Of a DNA stretch of 64,000 nucleotides, positions 1 through 9,494 are shown piece after piece; position 1 is the stretch's first letter; each line of letters starts with the position of its first letter. This stretch comes from Microbacterium suwonense (GTDB lineage Bacteria > Actinomycetota > Actinomycetes > Actinomycetales > Microbacteriaceae). The notes below the pieces were generated by a model, which saw only the letters and a list, made by a program, of their open reading frames with translations, was not told where the DNA came from and did no database searches. A program made the position numbers and the translations under genes. Location: positions 1,426,001 to 1,490,000 of the forward strand of contig NZ_AP027728.1 of assembly GCF_030296555.1 (NCBI RefSeq), in the 5' to 3' direction.

Positions 1-222
1 ACTCAGGCCCACCCCGGCTGGGTGAGCGGAACACAGAACGATGCCGACCCCTGGGTCATTGCCCATGGACTTCAAGAGCAGCGGGTAGTGGTTACCGAGG
101 AAACCCTGAAGGGTCCCAATACCCCGGACCGGAAGCAGAAGATACCCAATGTTGCGTTGGAACACGGGGTACCCACCATGAAGTTTTTCGGATTCGTCAA
201 GGCGCAAGGCTGGTCCTTCTAG
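1..222 (+). CDS. DUF4411 family PIN-like toxin, C-terminal part (5' end outside window)
   Basis: The frame is open to base 1, so the true start lies upstream and the GTG at 22 is internal. The 73 visible residues show the DUF4411 C-terminal pattern: a DADPWVIAHGL segment with the late conserved acidic residue, a buried VVVTEE strand, then KIPNV...HGVPTMKFFGF. DUF4411 proteins are PIN-fold relatives, predicted ribonuclease toxins usually paired with an upstream XRE or metallopeptidase-type antitoxin; that partner would lie outside the window. The gene looks less GC-rich than the chromosomal part. The family call rests on the tail only. Confidence 0.6.
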   Translation, partial: TQAHPGWVSGTQNDADPWVIAHGLQEQRVVVTEETLKGPNTPDRKQKIPNVALEHGVPTMKFFGFVKAQGWSF

Positions 223-228
223 CCGCTA

Positions 229-261
229 TGCAAGCCTGCGGCCGCCCGCTGCAGGTTTGCA
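229..261 (+). terminator. Hairpin downstream of the DUF4411 gene
   Basis: A near-perfect stem (229-242 pairing with 248-261, loop about 5 nt) begins 6 bases after the DUF4411 stop codon. There is no clear T-run, so it is a candidate terminator by position and stability only. Confidence 0.45.
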
Positions 262-325
262 ATGGAGTAATCCGAGTGTCGAGACCAAGCTTTAACAGGC
301 CACGTTTGCTGCCCGGTGGCACCGA

Positions 326-333
326 GAGAAAGG
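326..333. repeat. Target-site duplication, left copy (GAGAAAGG)
   Basis: The 8 bases GAGAAAGG immediately before the left inverted repeat of the ISL3 element recur immediately after its right inverted repeat (1751-1758). Eight-bp duplications are characteristic of the ISL3 family. Confidence 0.93.
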
Positions 334-360
334 GGCTCATCGCAGTTGAGGGTGTAGGTG
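334..360. repeat. ISL3 terminal inverted repeat (transposase 3' side)
   Basis: A 27-bp repeat beginning GGCTCATCGCAG; its reverse complement recurs at 1724-1750 with one mismatch. The transposase stop codon (337-339) lies inside this repeat. Confidence 0.93.
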
Positions 361-1647
361 GGGTCTGAATCCGCCGGCTTCGAGTAGTGATCTGGCGATG
401 TAGTGGGTGAGGTTGCGGAAGCCGAGCGCGCTGCCGCGGAGGTGTTCGAGGCGGCCGTTGATGGCCTCGGTGGGTCCGTTGCTGGTGCCGGGTCGGTCGA
501 AGAACGCGAGGATGTCGGTGGCGCGTTGTTTCAGCGTGCGGCCGAGCTTGCGGATCTCTTCGAGGCCGGTGGGGACTGCCGAGCTGGTGGCGTCGATGAC
601 GGACTGCATGAGGTATTTGCCGAGCTTGCGATCGGGCTCACGGTAGGCGGTGATCATGCGCTGGTAGATCCCCCAGGTCGCCTCGACTGCGGTGTGCTGC
701 TCGTCAGCGAACAGGGTTTCCAGGCGTTGTGCCTGCCGGTCGGTGAGCAGACCAGCGCCGGTGTGCAGGGTGCGGCGGGACCTGTAGAGCGGGTCGTTGC
801 GCCTGCCCCGTCGACCGAAGATGTCGTGCTGGACACGCCGTCGGCACACATCCAAAGCGTCGCCTGCGAGACGGACGACATGGAACGGGTCCATGACAGC
901 GACCGCGTCGGGAAGCTCTTCCGCGGCGGCGGTCTTGAACCCTGTGAACCCATCCATCGCGACGATCTCGATCCCGCTCTGCCAGGCCTTCGGGCGGGCG
1001 GCGAGCCACTGCTTGAACACTGCCTTCGACCGGCCCTCGACCATGTCCAGCAGTCGTGCGGGGCCCGTCTTATCGCGGGCCGGGGTGAGGTCGATGATCA
1101 CGGTGACGTACTTGTCGCCCTTGCGAGTGTGACGCCAGACATGTTCATCGACGCCGAGCACTCGGACACCGTCGAACCGGGACGGGTCATCGATCAGCAG
1201 CCGGCGGCCTTCAGCGAGAACAGCATCGTTGGCGGTGTGCCAGCCCACTCCGAGACCCGCGGCGATCCGGGAGACGGTGAGATGGTCCACAACGAGCGCT
1301 TCCAACGCCCACCGCATCCCGCCACGAGACAGCTTCGCCCGCCGAGGAGCCGCAGCCGTGGCGTCCTCTCGCCAGCGTCGCCCGCACCCCGTGCAGGCGT
1401 AGCGGCGGAGACGGACCAGGAGCGTCGTCGGCCGGTGTCCGAACGGCTCATGCGCGAGGCGACGAGCGATGCTCCCGCGCGAGAGAGCACGCGACCCGCA
1501 GCCCTGGCACCACGGGTCCGGATCCGTCACGCGACACTCGATCACCGCCCGTTCCGGGCCGATCAGCTGCCCGACGGCCACCAGGCCGAGTTCATCCAGA
1601 CGGCAGAACTTCGTCAGGTCAGGGGTCGCGAAGGTAGCGTGGTGCAC
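337..1647 (-). CDS. ISL3 family transposase
   Basis: This 436-residue protein moves the surrounding insertion sequence. An N-terminal zinc-binding domain has paired cysteines at C47/C50 and C85/C88 (zf-ISL3), followed by a helix-turn-helix around residues 122-142 (LTVSRIAAGLGVGWHTAN). The DDE catalytic core has D167 in VLGVDEH, D232 in VAMDGF and E394 in GPTEAINGRLE. The length equals that of well-known corynebacterial ISL3 transposases, and no internal stop or frameshift is seen. The gene nearly fills the element; its stop codon falls in the terminal inverted repeat and its start is about 76 bp inside the other end, which leaves room for its own promoter. Confidence 0.95.
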   Translation of the reverse strand: MHHATFATPDLTKFCRLDELGLVAVGQLIGPERAVIECRVTDPDPWCQGCGSRALSRGSIARRLAHEPFGHRPTTLLVRLRRYACTGCGRRWREDATAAAPRRAKLSRGGMRWALEALVVDHLTVSRIAAGLGVGWHTANDAVLAEGRRLLIDDPSRFDGVRVLGVDEHVWRHTRKGDKYVTVIIDLTPARDKTGPARLLDMVEGRSKAVFKQWLAARPKAWQSGIEIVAMDGFTGFKTAAAEELPDAVAVMDPFHVVRLAGDALDVCRRRVQHDIFGRRGRRNDPLYRSRRTLHTGAGLLTDRQAQRLETLFADEQHTAVEATWGIYQRMITAYREPDRKLGKYLMQSVIDATSSAVPTGLEEIRKLGRTLKQRATDILAFFDRPGTSNGPTEAINGRLEHLRGSALGFRNLTHYIARSLLEAGGFRPHLHPQLR

Positions 1648-1723
1648 GTCGAGGTCTTTCAGCAGATGGGCAGTGTGAGAACTTCCATCCTGGAAGACCT
1701 CGACCCCTATCCGCGAACTGGCA

Positions 1724-1750
1724 CACCTACACCCTCAACTGCGAAGAGCC
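1724..1750. repeat. ISL3 terminal inverted repeat (transposase 5' side)
   Basis: A 27-bp partner of 334-360 in inverted orientation, one mismatch. Confidence 0.93.
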
Positions 1751-1758
1751 GAGAAAGG
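1751..1758. repeat. Target-site duplication, right copy (GAGAAAGG)
   Basis: Identical to 326-333. Removing the element plus one copy restores a continuous sequence running into the 3' flank of hsdR. Confidence 0.93.
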
Positions 1759-1776
1759 CCTGCAGCACAGAAGTGC

Positions 1777-4715
1777 TCAAGCACTCTTTCTGTAAGTCGC
1801 GTTAAATACCGTGCTCGCGAGCCACTGCTTGAAGCTGGTGTTGTCCTGGAACTCCTTGAAGAGCTGAGTATCGTCGGAGATGAGGCGTAGCATGACCTGG
1901 TTGAGTGCACGGTCGCTCTCGACGCGGGCGTTAACTGGATCGTCGTTGGCCTGCGCGTTCTTGTAGGCCTCGTCCTCGGACACCATCCGCGGAATCTCTT
2001 CGGTGATGAACCGCTGCACGCGATCAGCATCGTTCCACTCGATGTTGCCGAAGTGATCGTTGAAGCTCCGCACAATCGCTGAGAGCCTCTCGAGCTCTGG
2101 GTCTGAGCGGTGCCCACCACCGGCGGCTGGCACCGGATCGAGAGTGCCATCCTCATCGTCAAGGACGATCTTCATGGCGCTGAGCTTCTCGGCCCGGTAC
2201 GACTCCAGATCGATATTCTCCAGGATGCCGGCCGAGAGGTCCTCCTCCTTCGGCGCGGGCAGCTTAGGCACCAGGTGATCGAGGAAGATTGAACGCTTCT
2301 CCCACTCGCTGCTCCCGTACGGCAGCACAGTCGAGAGAAAGTTGTAGGTGCGCAAGAACGCCTTCGCACCGCCCTTGAACGCCACCTGATCGTCCTCGTC
2401 GGGCATCTCGATGTACTCCGCGACACTCACGTCGAGCAGCGGGTCGAGCTGGTCTCGGCTCTCGCCAGCCAGGTAGCGACTCACGAACTCGTCGATCTGT
2501 TCGATCGTGTAGACCGCGAAGGCGTCGAGATCGTTGACCAGGTCATGAAGCTTGTTGGCGTCGGTCTCCTCTGCCAGCACAGTCGTGCGGTAGTACGGCT
2601 CGAAAGCTCGCTGGATCTCGTCGGCATCGTTGGCGAAGTCGAGCACGAACGTATCGTGCTTGGCAGGGTGGGCACGATTGAGGCGCGACAGCGTCTGCAC
2701 CGCCAGCACTCCGGAAAGTGCCTTGTCAACGTACATCGTGTGCAGCAGCGGTTCGTCGTATCCCGTCTGGAACTTATTGGCGACGACCAAGATCCGGTAT
2801 GGATCGGTCTTAACCTGCTCAGCGATGGCGCTGGAGGGGAAGCCGTTCAGGCTGGCCTCGGTCACTTTCATGCCCTTGTACTCGTGCTCGCCGGAGAAGG
2901 CGACGACTGCTCGATACGGACTCTTCCGCGCGGCGAGTGCATCACGGATCGCGTGGAAGTACTCGATGCATCGCGCAATCGACGATGTCACTACCATGGC
3001 CCGGGCCTGCCCAGCGATCTTGCGCTTCGCCACCACCTGGCCGAGGAAGTGCTCGACCATGATGGCGGACTTCTGCGCAATGGCGTGCTCGTTGCCCTCG
3101 ACGTACGCGCGGAGCTTCTTCGATGCGCGCTTCGCGTCGAACTCGGGGTCGTCCTCCACAGTCTTCATCAGCTTGTAGTAGCTGCCGACGGGGGTGTAGT
3201 TCGCGAGGACATCGACGATGAAGCCCTCCTGGATCGCCTGCTTCATCGTGTACGAGTGGAAGGGTCGGAATCCCGTGCCACCCTCGGCGTTCGGTACGGG
3301 CTCGCCGAACATCTCGAGCGTCTTGTTCTTCGGCGTCGCCGTGAACGCGAAGTAGCTCGCGTTCGGCAATAGCTTCTTGCCCTCGATGATGCGGTTGATC
3401 TGGTCCTCGACGGTGTCGTCTTCGATGTCGTCGACGCCGGCGAGAGCTCGGGAGACTGCCGCAGACGTCTTCGAGCCCTGCGACGAGTGTGCCTCGTCGA
3501 TCACGATGGCGAACGTGCGGTCCCGATGGTCGGCTCCGATGTCATCCAGGATGTACGGGAACTTCTGCACCGTCGTGACGATGATCTTCTTGCCGGCCGA
3601 GATCGCGCGGCGCAGGTCCCCCGACCGGTCAGCGTGAACGACAGTTGAGCCCACCTGCAGGAATGACTTGATGGTCTGTGTGAGCTGGTTGTCGAGGATG
3701 ATGCGGTCCGTGACGACGATGATCGAGTCGAAAGCGATGCGGCCGTCATGGGTCGTCTCGGTCAGCTGATGGGTCAACCAGGCGATCGAGTTCGACTTGC
3801 CGCTGCCTGCAGAGTGCTGGATCAGGTACCGGCGACCGGCTCCGTTCGCCTCGACATCGGCGAGCAGCTTTCGTACGACGTCGAGCTGGTGGTAGCGCGG
3901 GAAGATCGCCTTCGAGACTTTCTTGCCGGTCTTCTGGTTCTTCTCGACGACGATCTGTGCGTAGTTCTCGATGATTCCTGCGAGGCTGAGCGGAGCGAGC
4001 ACCTGCCGCCAGAGGTAGTCGGTCATCACGCCGTCGGGGTTCGGCGGGTTGCCGGCCCCGTCGTTGAAGCCTCGGTCGAAGGGGAGGAACCAGGAGGAAG
4101 CACCCTTGAGCTGGGTGCAGAATCGGGCTCGCTGGTCGTCGAGGGCGAAGTGCGCGATGGTCCGGCCGAACGCGAACAGCGGCTCGCGGGGGTCCCGGTC
4201 GCGCTGATACTGCTTTACGGCGTCCTCGACCGTCTGGTTCGTGATGTTGTTCTTCAGCTCGAACGTGAAGACCGGAAGTCCATTCACGAACGCGACGAGG
4301 TCGACAGCGTCACCCGTGTTGCTCACGCTGTGATGCACCTGCCGTGAGACCACAAAGCGGTTCGCCTCGAAGAGAGCGGCAGCCTTCGGGTTCGCCGCGT
4401 CGGGCGTCGGATAGTAGAGATCAACATGCAGACCGAGGTGGTCGATGCCGTTGCGCAGCATATGCACAACGCCACGGCGCGTGATCTCCCCTGGAGCCGC
4501 GCCAGGAACTTGTGACGCGTGGGCGTGTCCGAGGTGAGTCCGAGCGGCTCAACGAGGTCGGGCTGGGTGGCCTCGATGAACTCGGTGAACTGGCCGAGAT
4601 CGAGAGCGTAGGACGCGACGTAGTCGGCAGGCGCGCCCTCGGCCCATCCACCGTCAACCATCTGGTCGACGATGAGTGCTTCCAAGCTCGCTTCATTGAG
4701 ACGTCGCATGCTCAC
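1777..4715 (-). pseudogene. hsdR: Type I restriction enzyme R subunit HsdR, frameshifted as sequenced
   Basis: HsdR is the ATP-driven translocase and nuclease of a type I restriction complex. The reading frame starts at GTG 4715, overlapping the restored hsdS stop in a GTGA junction, and runs about 75 residues (from MSMRRLNEASLEAL to LARLQG). It then continues one frame over as EITRRGVVHMLRNG through to 1777. Restoring one base in the run at 4488-4491 (CCCC on the plus strand) gives one 979-residue frame. The downstream part, which could restart at ATG 4467, holds the nuclease motif (D56, E70, K72 of that fragment), Walker A GSGKS at 221-225, DEAH and the FTATP motif. The defect may be a sequencing error, since neighbouring genes show the same kind. 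Confidence 0.9.
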
Positions 4716-6102
4716 TCCTCGCCTTGGCCCAGTACATCCTCAACGTCATCATCGGTTGCTGAGACCGTGTTGTCGAACGACTCGGGTGCGTCCGGCAACG
4801 TCGCTGCGATGGCACGGACGTCGACCTGGCCCGTCACCACGTCCGCGACGAGTCGTGTGCGGAACTCCTGGAGGAGCATGATCTCGCGCTCAGCCTTTCC
4901 CTGATCAAATCCACCCCAGCAGCAACCGCTTGATACTCGCGAACAATGCGCTTCTGCTCTGTGAGGGGAGGAAGAGGGATACGGAACTGAGCGATCTTCT
5001 CCGCATTGACGTTTGGCTGGCCGCCGCCGGCACCGAGCTCTTGGAGGGCTGGCCGCCCCACCAACATCGCGAGTTGAACGAAGGCCACGTTGACGTCAGA
5101 CTTAGGGTCGCTCAGAACAGAACAAGCTTGGTTAGTCGATGCCGACATCTCCAAGATGCCAGTCCTACCGATCGTTGCACCGTACATCGCGATCACAAGA
5201 GATCCGGCGGGGTGCTCACGAAGACTGGATACCTCTTCTAATGCCAATGTTGTCACGGTGCGTGCGCTGGACGACACATGCGCATCATTCAGATCGCCGC
5301 TCATAATCCACGGACGCCCGCCCCCGTAATAACCCTCACCAGAGGGGGTAGTGCCACTACCTTGACGTGCAAACAGAGACCTGAGCTTACGTACTTCCCA
5401 GTCCGCAGGGAGCCCTCCAACCCAGTGCAAACCGGAGGACTTCCGCGCTCCCGGGTATTCCTCGCCAACAATCAAAGCCCGCAGGGTAGAAGTGTTCTGC
5501 TCAGCCAGGAGCGAGATGAGACGGCGCTTGGCGGAAATGGCCTTGTCGATGCGGGCGTTCGCGTGTGCGAGGTACTTGACAATCGCCGCCTGCTCCTCGA
5601 TCGGCGGCAGAGGGAATCGAATCATTTTGAAGTGCTCGGGCCTCAGGCTCCACTGATCGGACGTGATCCCGTACGACCAACGCTCGGCTTCTTTCGCGAA
5701 CTGCGGAGTGCGCACAACGTAGTGCATATACTCAGTGAGGGCTTCTCGCGGAGACATCACGACATAAGCAGGACTAACGATGCCGCGATAGTTTGATCCG
5801 CCTGCGGCTCCTTGCCATGCACGCATCTTGTTATAGACAACGTCGCCGGGGCCAACGAGCTTATACTTCGATTTATCGACGTTCGATGAGTCCTTTTTTG
5901 ACGTAGACGACAGTAAGTCAGTTTGAGGAATCACTCCGCGGCCGATGGTCACCGAGAGCATCTGTTCCTCAACGTGCCCAGCATCCTTACGCTCACTGAA
6001 AATAGTCCGCGCTGGCTCCCAGCCCCATGAACGGGGCACCTCAACCACCCACTCGCCCGCGACTTTGTATGAGCCATATCGCGGTAGATCCCGAAACATC
6101 AA
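4712..6102 (-). pseudogene. hsdS: Type I restriction specificity subunit HsdS, frameshifted near its C-terminus as sequenced
   Basis: HsdS recognises the bipartite DNA target for both methylation and restriction. Two target-recognition domains (roughly residues 1-165 and 225-370) each end in the conserved helix motif PLPP(I/L)xEQ. The frame as read stops at 4834 with an atypical tail. One base restored in the AAA/GGG runs at 4894-4901 recovers the expected family ending, REKAEREIMLLQEFRTRL followed by VADVVTGQVDVR, and a stop at 4712-4714 that overlaps the hsdR GTG. The restored protein would be 463 residues. The start ATG 6102 overlaps the hsdM stop by four bases (ATGA), as expected for a coupled hsdMSR operon. 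Confidence 0.88.
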
Positions 6103-8069
6103 CGCTCACCCGCAATATCAGCGATCAGATCGTCCGTTTCCGCCTCCAGCGCGCGGATGTCAGCCTGGATTTCGGCCAGGGTGCGCATCGGCACGGGCTT
6201 GTAGAAGTGACGGGTGAAGGAAATCTCGTAGCCAATCTTCGTCTTCGAGTCGTCGATCCAGGCATCAGTGGCGTATGGCTCGACTTCGCGACGGAAGAAC
6301 GCTTCGATGCCGTCGGCATAGTCACCCGCGGGCTCGGTGAGCGGTACCTGTTCGGTGTCGCGCAGCTCGGTGTCGGGCTCGTACTCGACGACGCGGGTAC
6401 GGCCGTCGATGACAGCTTCGTACCTCCCGTGCAGCGGGTCGGGCGTTGCCGCGTACGGCAGGGCCTTGCGGATGAGAGGCGGCGCGCTCTCGTCGCGCAC
6501 GCCGTCCTCCTTCAGCTGCTTGATCTCCTTCGCCGTGTAGACACGGTGCGGGTCGACACCGGCGATGCGCAAGGGCCGTTCGACGGTGATCTTGTGGTAC
6601 CCGAAGTCCACACCGTCGAACACCTTTGAGTGGTCGGCGTCTTCGTACTCGTCGAACGCCTTGAACGCTTCGAGAACCTTGTCGGCGTCGCTCGAGCTCA
6701 CCTCGACGCCCTTCTCGCCCAGGTTTTTGCGCAGCGGCGTGAACCAGTTCGTGGCGTCGATGAGCTGGACCTTGCCCTTGCGGCGATCTTCCTTGCGGTT
6801 GGAGAGCACCCAGACGTACGTCGCGATGCCGGTGTTGTAGAACATCTTCAGCGGCAGCGCGACGATCGCTTCGAGCCAGTCGTTTTCGATGATCCACCGA
6901 CGGATGTTACTCTCGCCCTGCCCTGCGTCACCGGTGAATAAAGAAGAGCCGTTGTGGACCGAGGCGATCCGGGAGCCCAGTTCGGTCTCCTGCTTCATCT
7001 TCGAGATCAGGTTCGCGAGGAACATCAGCTGCCCGTCGCTGCTGCGCGTGACGAGCGAGTATTCGCTGTCACCATCGTGAGTAACCACGAAGCGCGGATC
7101 GATGATCTTCTTCGCACCGCCGAGCCGATCCTGATCGGTCTTCCAACTCTTGCCGTACGGCGGGTTGGAGAGCATGAAGTCGAACTCCTGCCCTGCGAAG
7201 GCGTCGTTCGACAGGGTGGAGTACTCGGGACCGCCGACGATGTTGTCGGCCGCTTTGCCGTCGCCCTTGAGGATGAGGTCGGCCTTCGCGATCGCGTACG
7301 TCTCGGCGTTGATCTCCTGCCCATACAGATGTGTGGAGACCTTCTTGCCAGACGACTCCGTGAGGTGCTTCAGGGTCTCCTCGGCGACGGTGAGCATGCC
7401 ACCGGTGCCCATCGCACCGTCGTAGAGCCGATAGGTGCCAGACGGGATCGCGCCCGCGATGGGTTCGAACATCAGCCGGGTCATCAGGCGCACAGCGTCA
7501 CGCGGCGTCCAGTGCTCGCCGGCCTCTTCGTTGTTCTCCTCGTTGAAGCGGCGCACCAGCTCTTCGAAGACGGTGCCCATCCCGTGGTTGTCCATGCCCG
7601 CTGGGGAGAGGTCGAGGTCTGGAGCGAGGAACTTCTCGATCAACGCGCCGAGCGCGTCGGCCTTCGTAAGCCGAGGGAGTTGGTTACGGAACTCGAAGTT
7701 GTCGATGATCTCCTGCACGTTGGGCGAGAAGCCATCGAGGTACGCCTCGAAGTTCTGCCGCAGACGGGTGGAGTTCGAGATATGCCGCAGATCCTGCAGC
7801 GAGAAACCAGACGTGTTGTAGAAGTCCTGCTTGGCCGCATCGCGCAGCGGTGCATCCTGGTCAGCGACGCCCGCCTCGTCCAGCATCTTCTTCATCGCCA
7901 TCACCGCATCGCGCGTCGGGCCAAGGACGCTGTCCAGGCGACGCAGGACCGTGAAGGGAAGGATCACGTCCCGATACTTGCCTCGGACATAGAGGTCGCG
8001 GAGGACATCGTCAGCGATATTCCAGATGAGCGCCGCGATTCGCGCGTGGTTGATGGAGCTGTGTGGCAC
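6099..8069 (-). CDS. hsdM: Type I restriction-modification DNA methyltransferase subunit HsdM
   Basis: HsdM is the adenine-N6 methyltransferase subunit that protects host DNA with HsdS and forms the core of the restriction complex. At 656 residues it is full length. Residues 1-145 form the N-terminal HsdM domain. The S-adenosylmethionine motif DGAMGTGG is at 217-224 and the catalytic NPPY at 303-306, followed by the C-terminal region that contacts HsdS. It is the first gene of the operon and overlaps hsdS by ATGA. No frameshift is seen, so methylation depends on whether hsdS is truly intact. A dyad at 8130-8171 lies upstream. Confidence 0.95.
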   Translation of the reverse strand: MPHSSINHARIAALIWNIADDVLRDLYVRGKYRDVILPFTVLRRLDSVLGPTRDAVMAMKKMLDEAGVADQDAPLRDAAKQDFYNTSGFSLQDLRHISNSTRLRQNFEAYLDGFSPNVQEIIDNFEFRNQLPRLTKADALGALIEKFLAPDLDLSPAGMDNHGMGTVFEELVRRFNEENNEEAGEHWTPRDAVRLMTRLMFEPIAGAIPSGTYRLYDGAMGTGGMLTVAEETLKHLTESSGKKVSTHLYGQEINAETYAIAKADLILKGDGKAADNIVGGPEYSTLSNDAFAGQEFDFMLSNPPYGKSWKTDQDRLGGAKKIIDPRFVVTHDGDSEYSLVTRSSDGQLMFLANLISKMKQETELGSRIASVHNGSSLFTGDAGQGESNIRRWIIENDWLEAIVALPLKMFYNTGIATYVWVLSNRKEDRRKGKVQLIDATNWFTPLRKNLGEKGVEVSSSDADKVLEAFKAFDEYEDADHSKVFDGVDFGYHKITVERPLRIAGVDPHRVYTAKEIKQLKEDGVRDESAPPLIRKALPYAATPDPLHGRYEAVIDGRTRVVEYEPDTELRDTEQVPLTEPAGDYADGIEAFFRREVEPYATDAWIDDSKTKIGYEISFTRHFYKPVPMRTLAEIQADIRALEAETDDLIADIAGER

Positions 8070-8129
8070 GGGGATCCTTCACTGGTGACTAGACAACCTG
8101 CCAAGCGGCGGGGCGACGAGACTGGTACT

Positions 8130-8171
8130 AGTGGTGCCGCCAAACCAATACGAAAGGTAGACGGCACCACT
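8130..8171. promoter_or_regulatory. Dyad AGTGGTGCCG/CGGCACCACT upstream of hsdM (candidate operator)
   Basis: A perfect 10-bp inverted repeat (8130-8139 and 8162-8171, 22-nt spacer) lies 60 to 100 bp upstream of hsdM, between the restriction operon and the XRE gene that also points toward it. Position suggests a controller-protein site for the XRE regulator; that link is inference. Confidence 0.4.
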
Positions 8172-8267
8172 GACATTCTCTCAGCTCGCGTGAAGTCTTG
8201 CCTGCCCGGTCAGGCATCCACGATGCCCAACCCGTTCGCCATGCAGGACCAGCTCACGAAGCGGGCA

Positions 8268-8510
8268 TCAAGGCAGAATGATCAGCGAACGCGCCTCGAC
8301 GCCGAGTTGCTCGGCGAGGGCGTCGACCGAATCCAGGGTGAGGTTGCGCTCTCCACGCTCGATCCCCGCGAGGTACCGAGTCGAGACACCGAGCTCCTCG
8401 GCAAGACCTTCCTGCGACAGATGGCGCGCAAGACGCAGATCGCGCACCTGCGCTCCGAGCACCTTTTTCAGTGGATCTGTCACACAACCAGCCTCAGGTC
8501 TGGTAGTCAT
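8268..8510 (-). CDS. XRE family helix-turn-helix regulator
   Basis: This small single-domain protein (80 residues from ATG 8510, start MTTRPEAGC) has a Cro/CI-type helix-turn-helix: LGAQVRDLRLARHLSQEGLA, then ELGVSTRYLAGIERGERN and the closing helix LDSVDALAEQLGV. An upstream in-frame extension to 8582 exists, but the domain does not need it and 8510 has a GGAAG just before it. It lies about 200 bp upstream of hsdM in the same direction, the usual place of a restriction-modification controller (C protein), so regulation of hsdMSR is likely but not shown. It diverges from the cysteine-rich gene at 8607. Confidence 0.8.
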   Translation of the reverse strand: MTTRPEAGCVTDPLKKVLGAQVRDLRLARHLSQEGLAEELGVSTRYLAGIERGERNLTLDSVDALAEQLGVEARSLIILP

Positions 8511-8606
8511 GACTTCCAGGAAGTTATCGCTTCCAGTCGCGGTCAAGGCAGGGTCTCGCTCGCGACTCGAAGTGGGCCGCATCAGACCTCGAAGGAGAGC
8601 ACGGCC

Positions 8607-9494
8607 ATGCCCGATTCACAACGGTCCCCCGAGGGCGACTCGAGCGCACTCCCCCGCGTCCTGCACACACCGCGTAGCCACGCGTTGCTCTCGGAATCGT
8701 GGGCCCAAGCAGAGGAAGCGAAGCGGATGGAGCGGGCAGGCGACGACCTCCAGCTTCCGCATGAAGCCTATGCAGCCGGCGCACCCTGCCGCGCTTGTGG
8801 GCGCGCCCTTCTCGGCGAGCCGACCCTGGGCACGGACGAAGAGAGCCTTGCGCGGATCGACGCCGACAATGCCGAGTTCCGAGCCGAACACACGGCATGC
8901 AACATGGGTGTTTGGCGTATCGAGAACAACCGGGCAGAGCACTGCCATCTCTGCTGCCCGTTCCCGCCACTCTCGCCGACTCAGCGCGATGAGCTCCGGC
9001 AGCTCCTGTACCCGTCCTCATTGCGCATCGACCGCAGCGCCACCTGGCGAGTGGAACTGACCTGTCAGCACGTCGAGACCTTGACCGGGCATTCCCCTCG
9101 CTACGTTGAGCCAACCGTCCAATGCACCGAATGCTCCGTCATCCGCGGCGTGGTCAAAGCCGTGCGAATCGATGATCAGGCGAAGGATGGTGACGACAGC
9201 AGCGACATCGAGGGCCTCCAGTCGGACTATCAACGACTCACAGATGAGCAATGGAGCTGGATCAAGCACATCGTTCACACACAAGATGGCCCTCGCCGCG
9301 GGCGGCCGCGCACTGACATACGCACGATCGTCGACGCCGCTCTCTACAAGACCCGCACAGGCATCCCGTGGCGCGAGCTCCCAGCAGAGTTCGGGTCATG
9401 GCAGACCGCCGTGCGCCGGCACAACCAATTGATCGCGAGCTCCCAGTGGGACGAGATCACTCGCACTCTGGCCGAACGAGACCTGCCCCAGTGA
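8607..9494 (+). CDS. Cysteine-rich protein with C-terminal transposase-like DUF4096 domain, function unknown
   Basis: A 295-residue protein from ATG 8607 with AAGGAG upstream. The N-terminal two thirds carries several Cys/His clusters (CRACGRA, HTACNMG, HCHLCC, LTCQH, QCTECS) that look like zinc-binding sites. The last about 75 residues (LTDEQWSWIKHIV...GRPRTDIRTIVDAALY...GIPWRELPAEFGSW) match the N-terminal DUF4096 domain of IS5/IS4-type transposases, but the DDE catalytic part is absent. This looks like a domesticated DNA-binding fragment rather than a broken insertion sequence, because the frame ends cleanly and no terminal repeats are seen. It is divergent from the XRE gene. The role is unknown; association with the restriction system is by position only. 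Confidence 0.65.
   Translation: MPDSQRSPEGDSSALPRVLHTPRSHALLSESWAQAEEAKRMERAGDDLQLPHEAYAAGAPCRACGRALLGEPTLGTDEESLARIDADNAEFRAEHTACNMGVWRIENNRAEHCHLCCPFPPLSPTQRDELRQLLYPSSLRIDRSATWRVELTCQHVETLTGHSPRYVEPTVQCTECSVIRGVVKAVRIDDQAKDGDDSSDIEGLQSDYQRLTDEQWSWIKHIVHTQDGPRRGRPRTDIRTIVDAALYKTRTGIPWRELPAEFGSWQTAVRRHNQLIASSQWDEITRTLAERDLPQ

Larger units (their letters stand above)
334..1750 (-). mobile_element. Complete ISL3-family insertion sequence (IS1207/IS31831-like), 1,417 bp
   Basis: The element is bounded by 27-bp inverted repeats (334-360 and 1724-1750) that differ at one position, contains one full-length ISL3 transposase gene on the minus strand, and is flanked by a perfect 8-bp target duplication GAGAAAGG. 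All parts of an active copy are present, and the identical duplication suggests a recent insertion. It sits 27 bp beyond the hsdR stop codon, between the type I restriction operon and the DUF4411 gene, so it interrupts no visible reading frame. Size and protein length match the corynebacterial IS1207/IS31831 group, by recollection of that group. Confidence 0.95.

Noticed and set aside
403..1890. Long plus-strand open frame over the transposase
   Set aside because: It is antisense to a complete ISL3 transposase and has no recognisable domain; a GC-rich shadow frame.
6954..8606. Upstream extension of the cysteine-rich protein by more than 500 residues
   Set aside because: It runs antisense through hsdM and the XRE gene; the ATG at 8607 has a good ribosome site and the true protein begins there.
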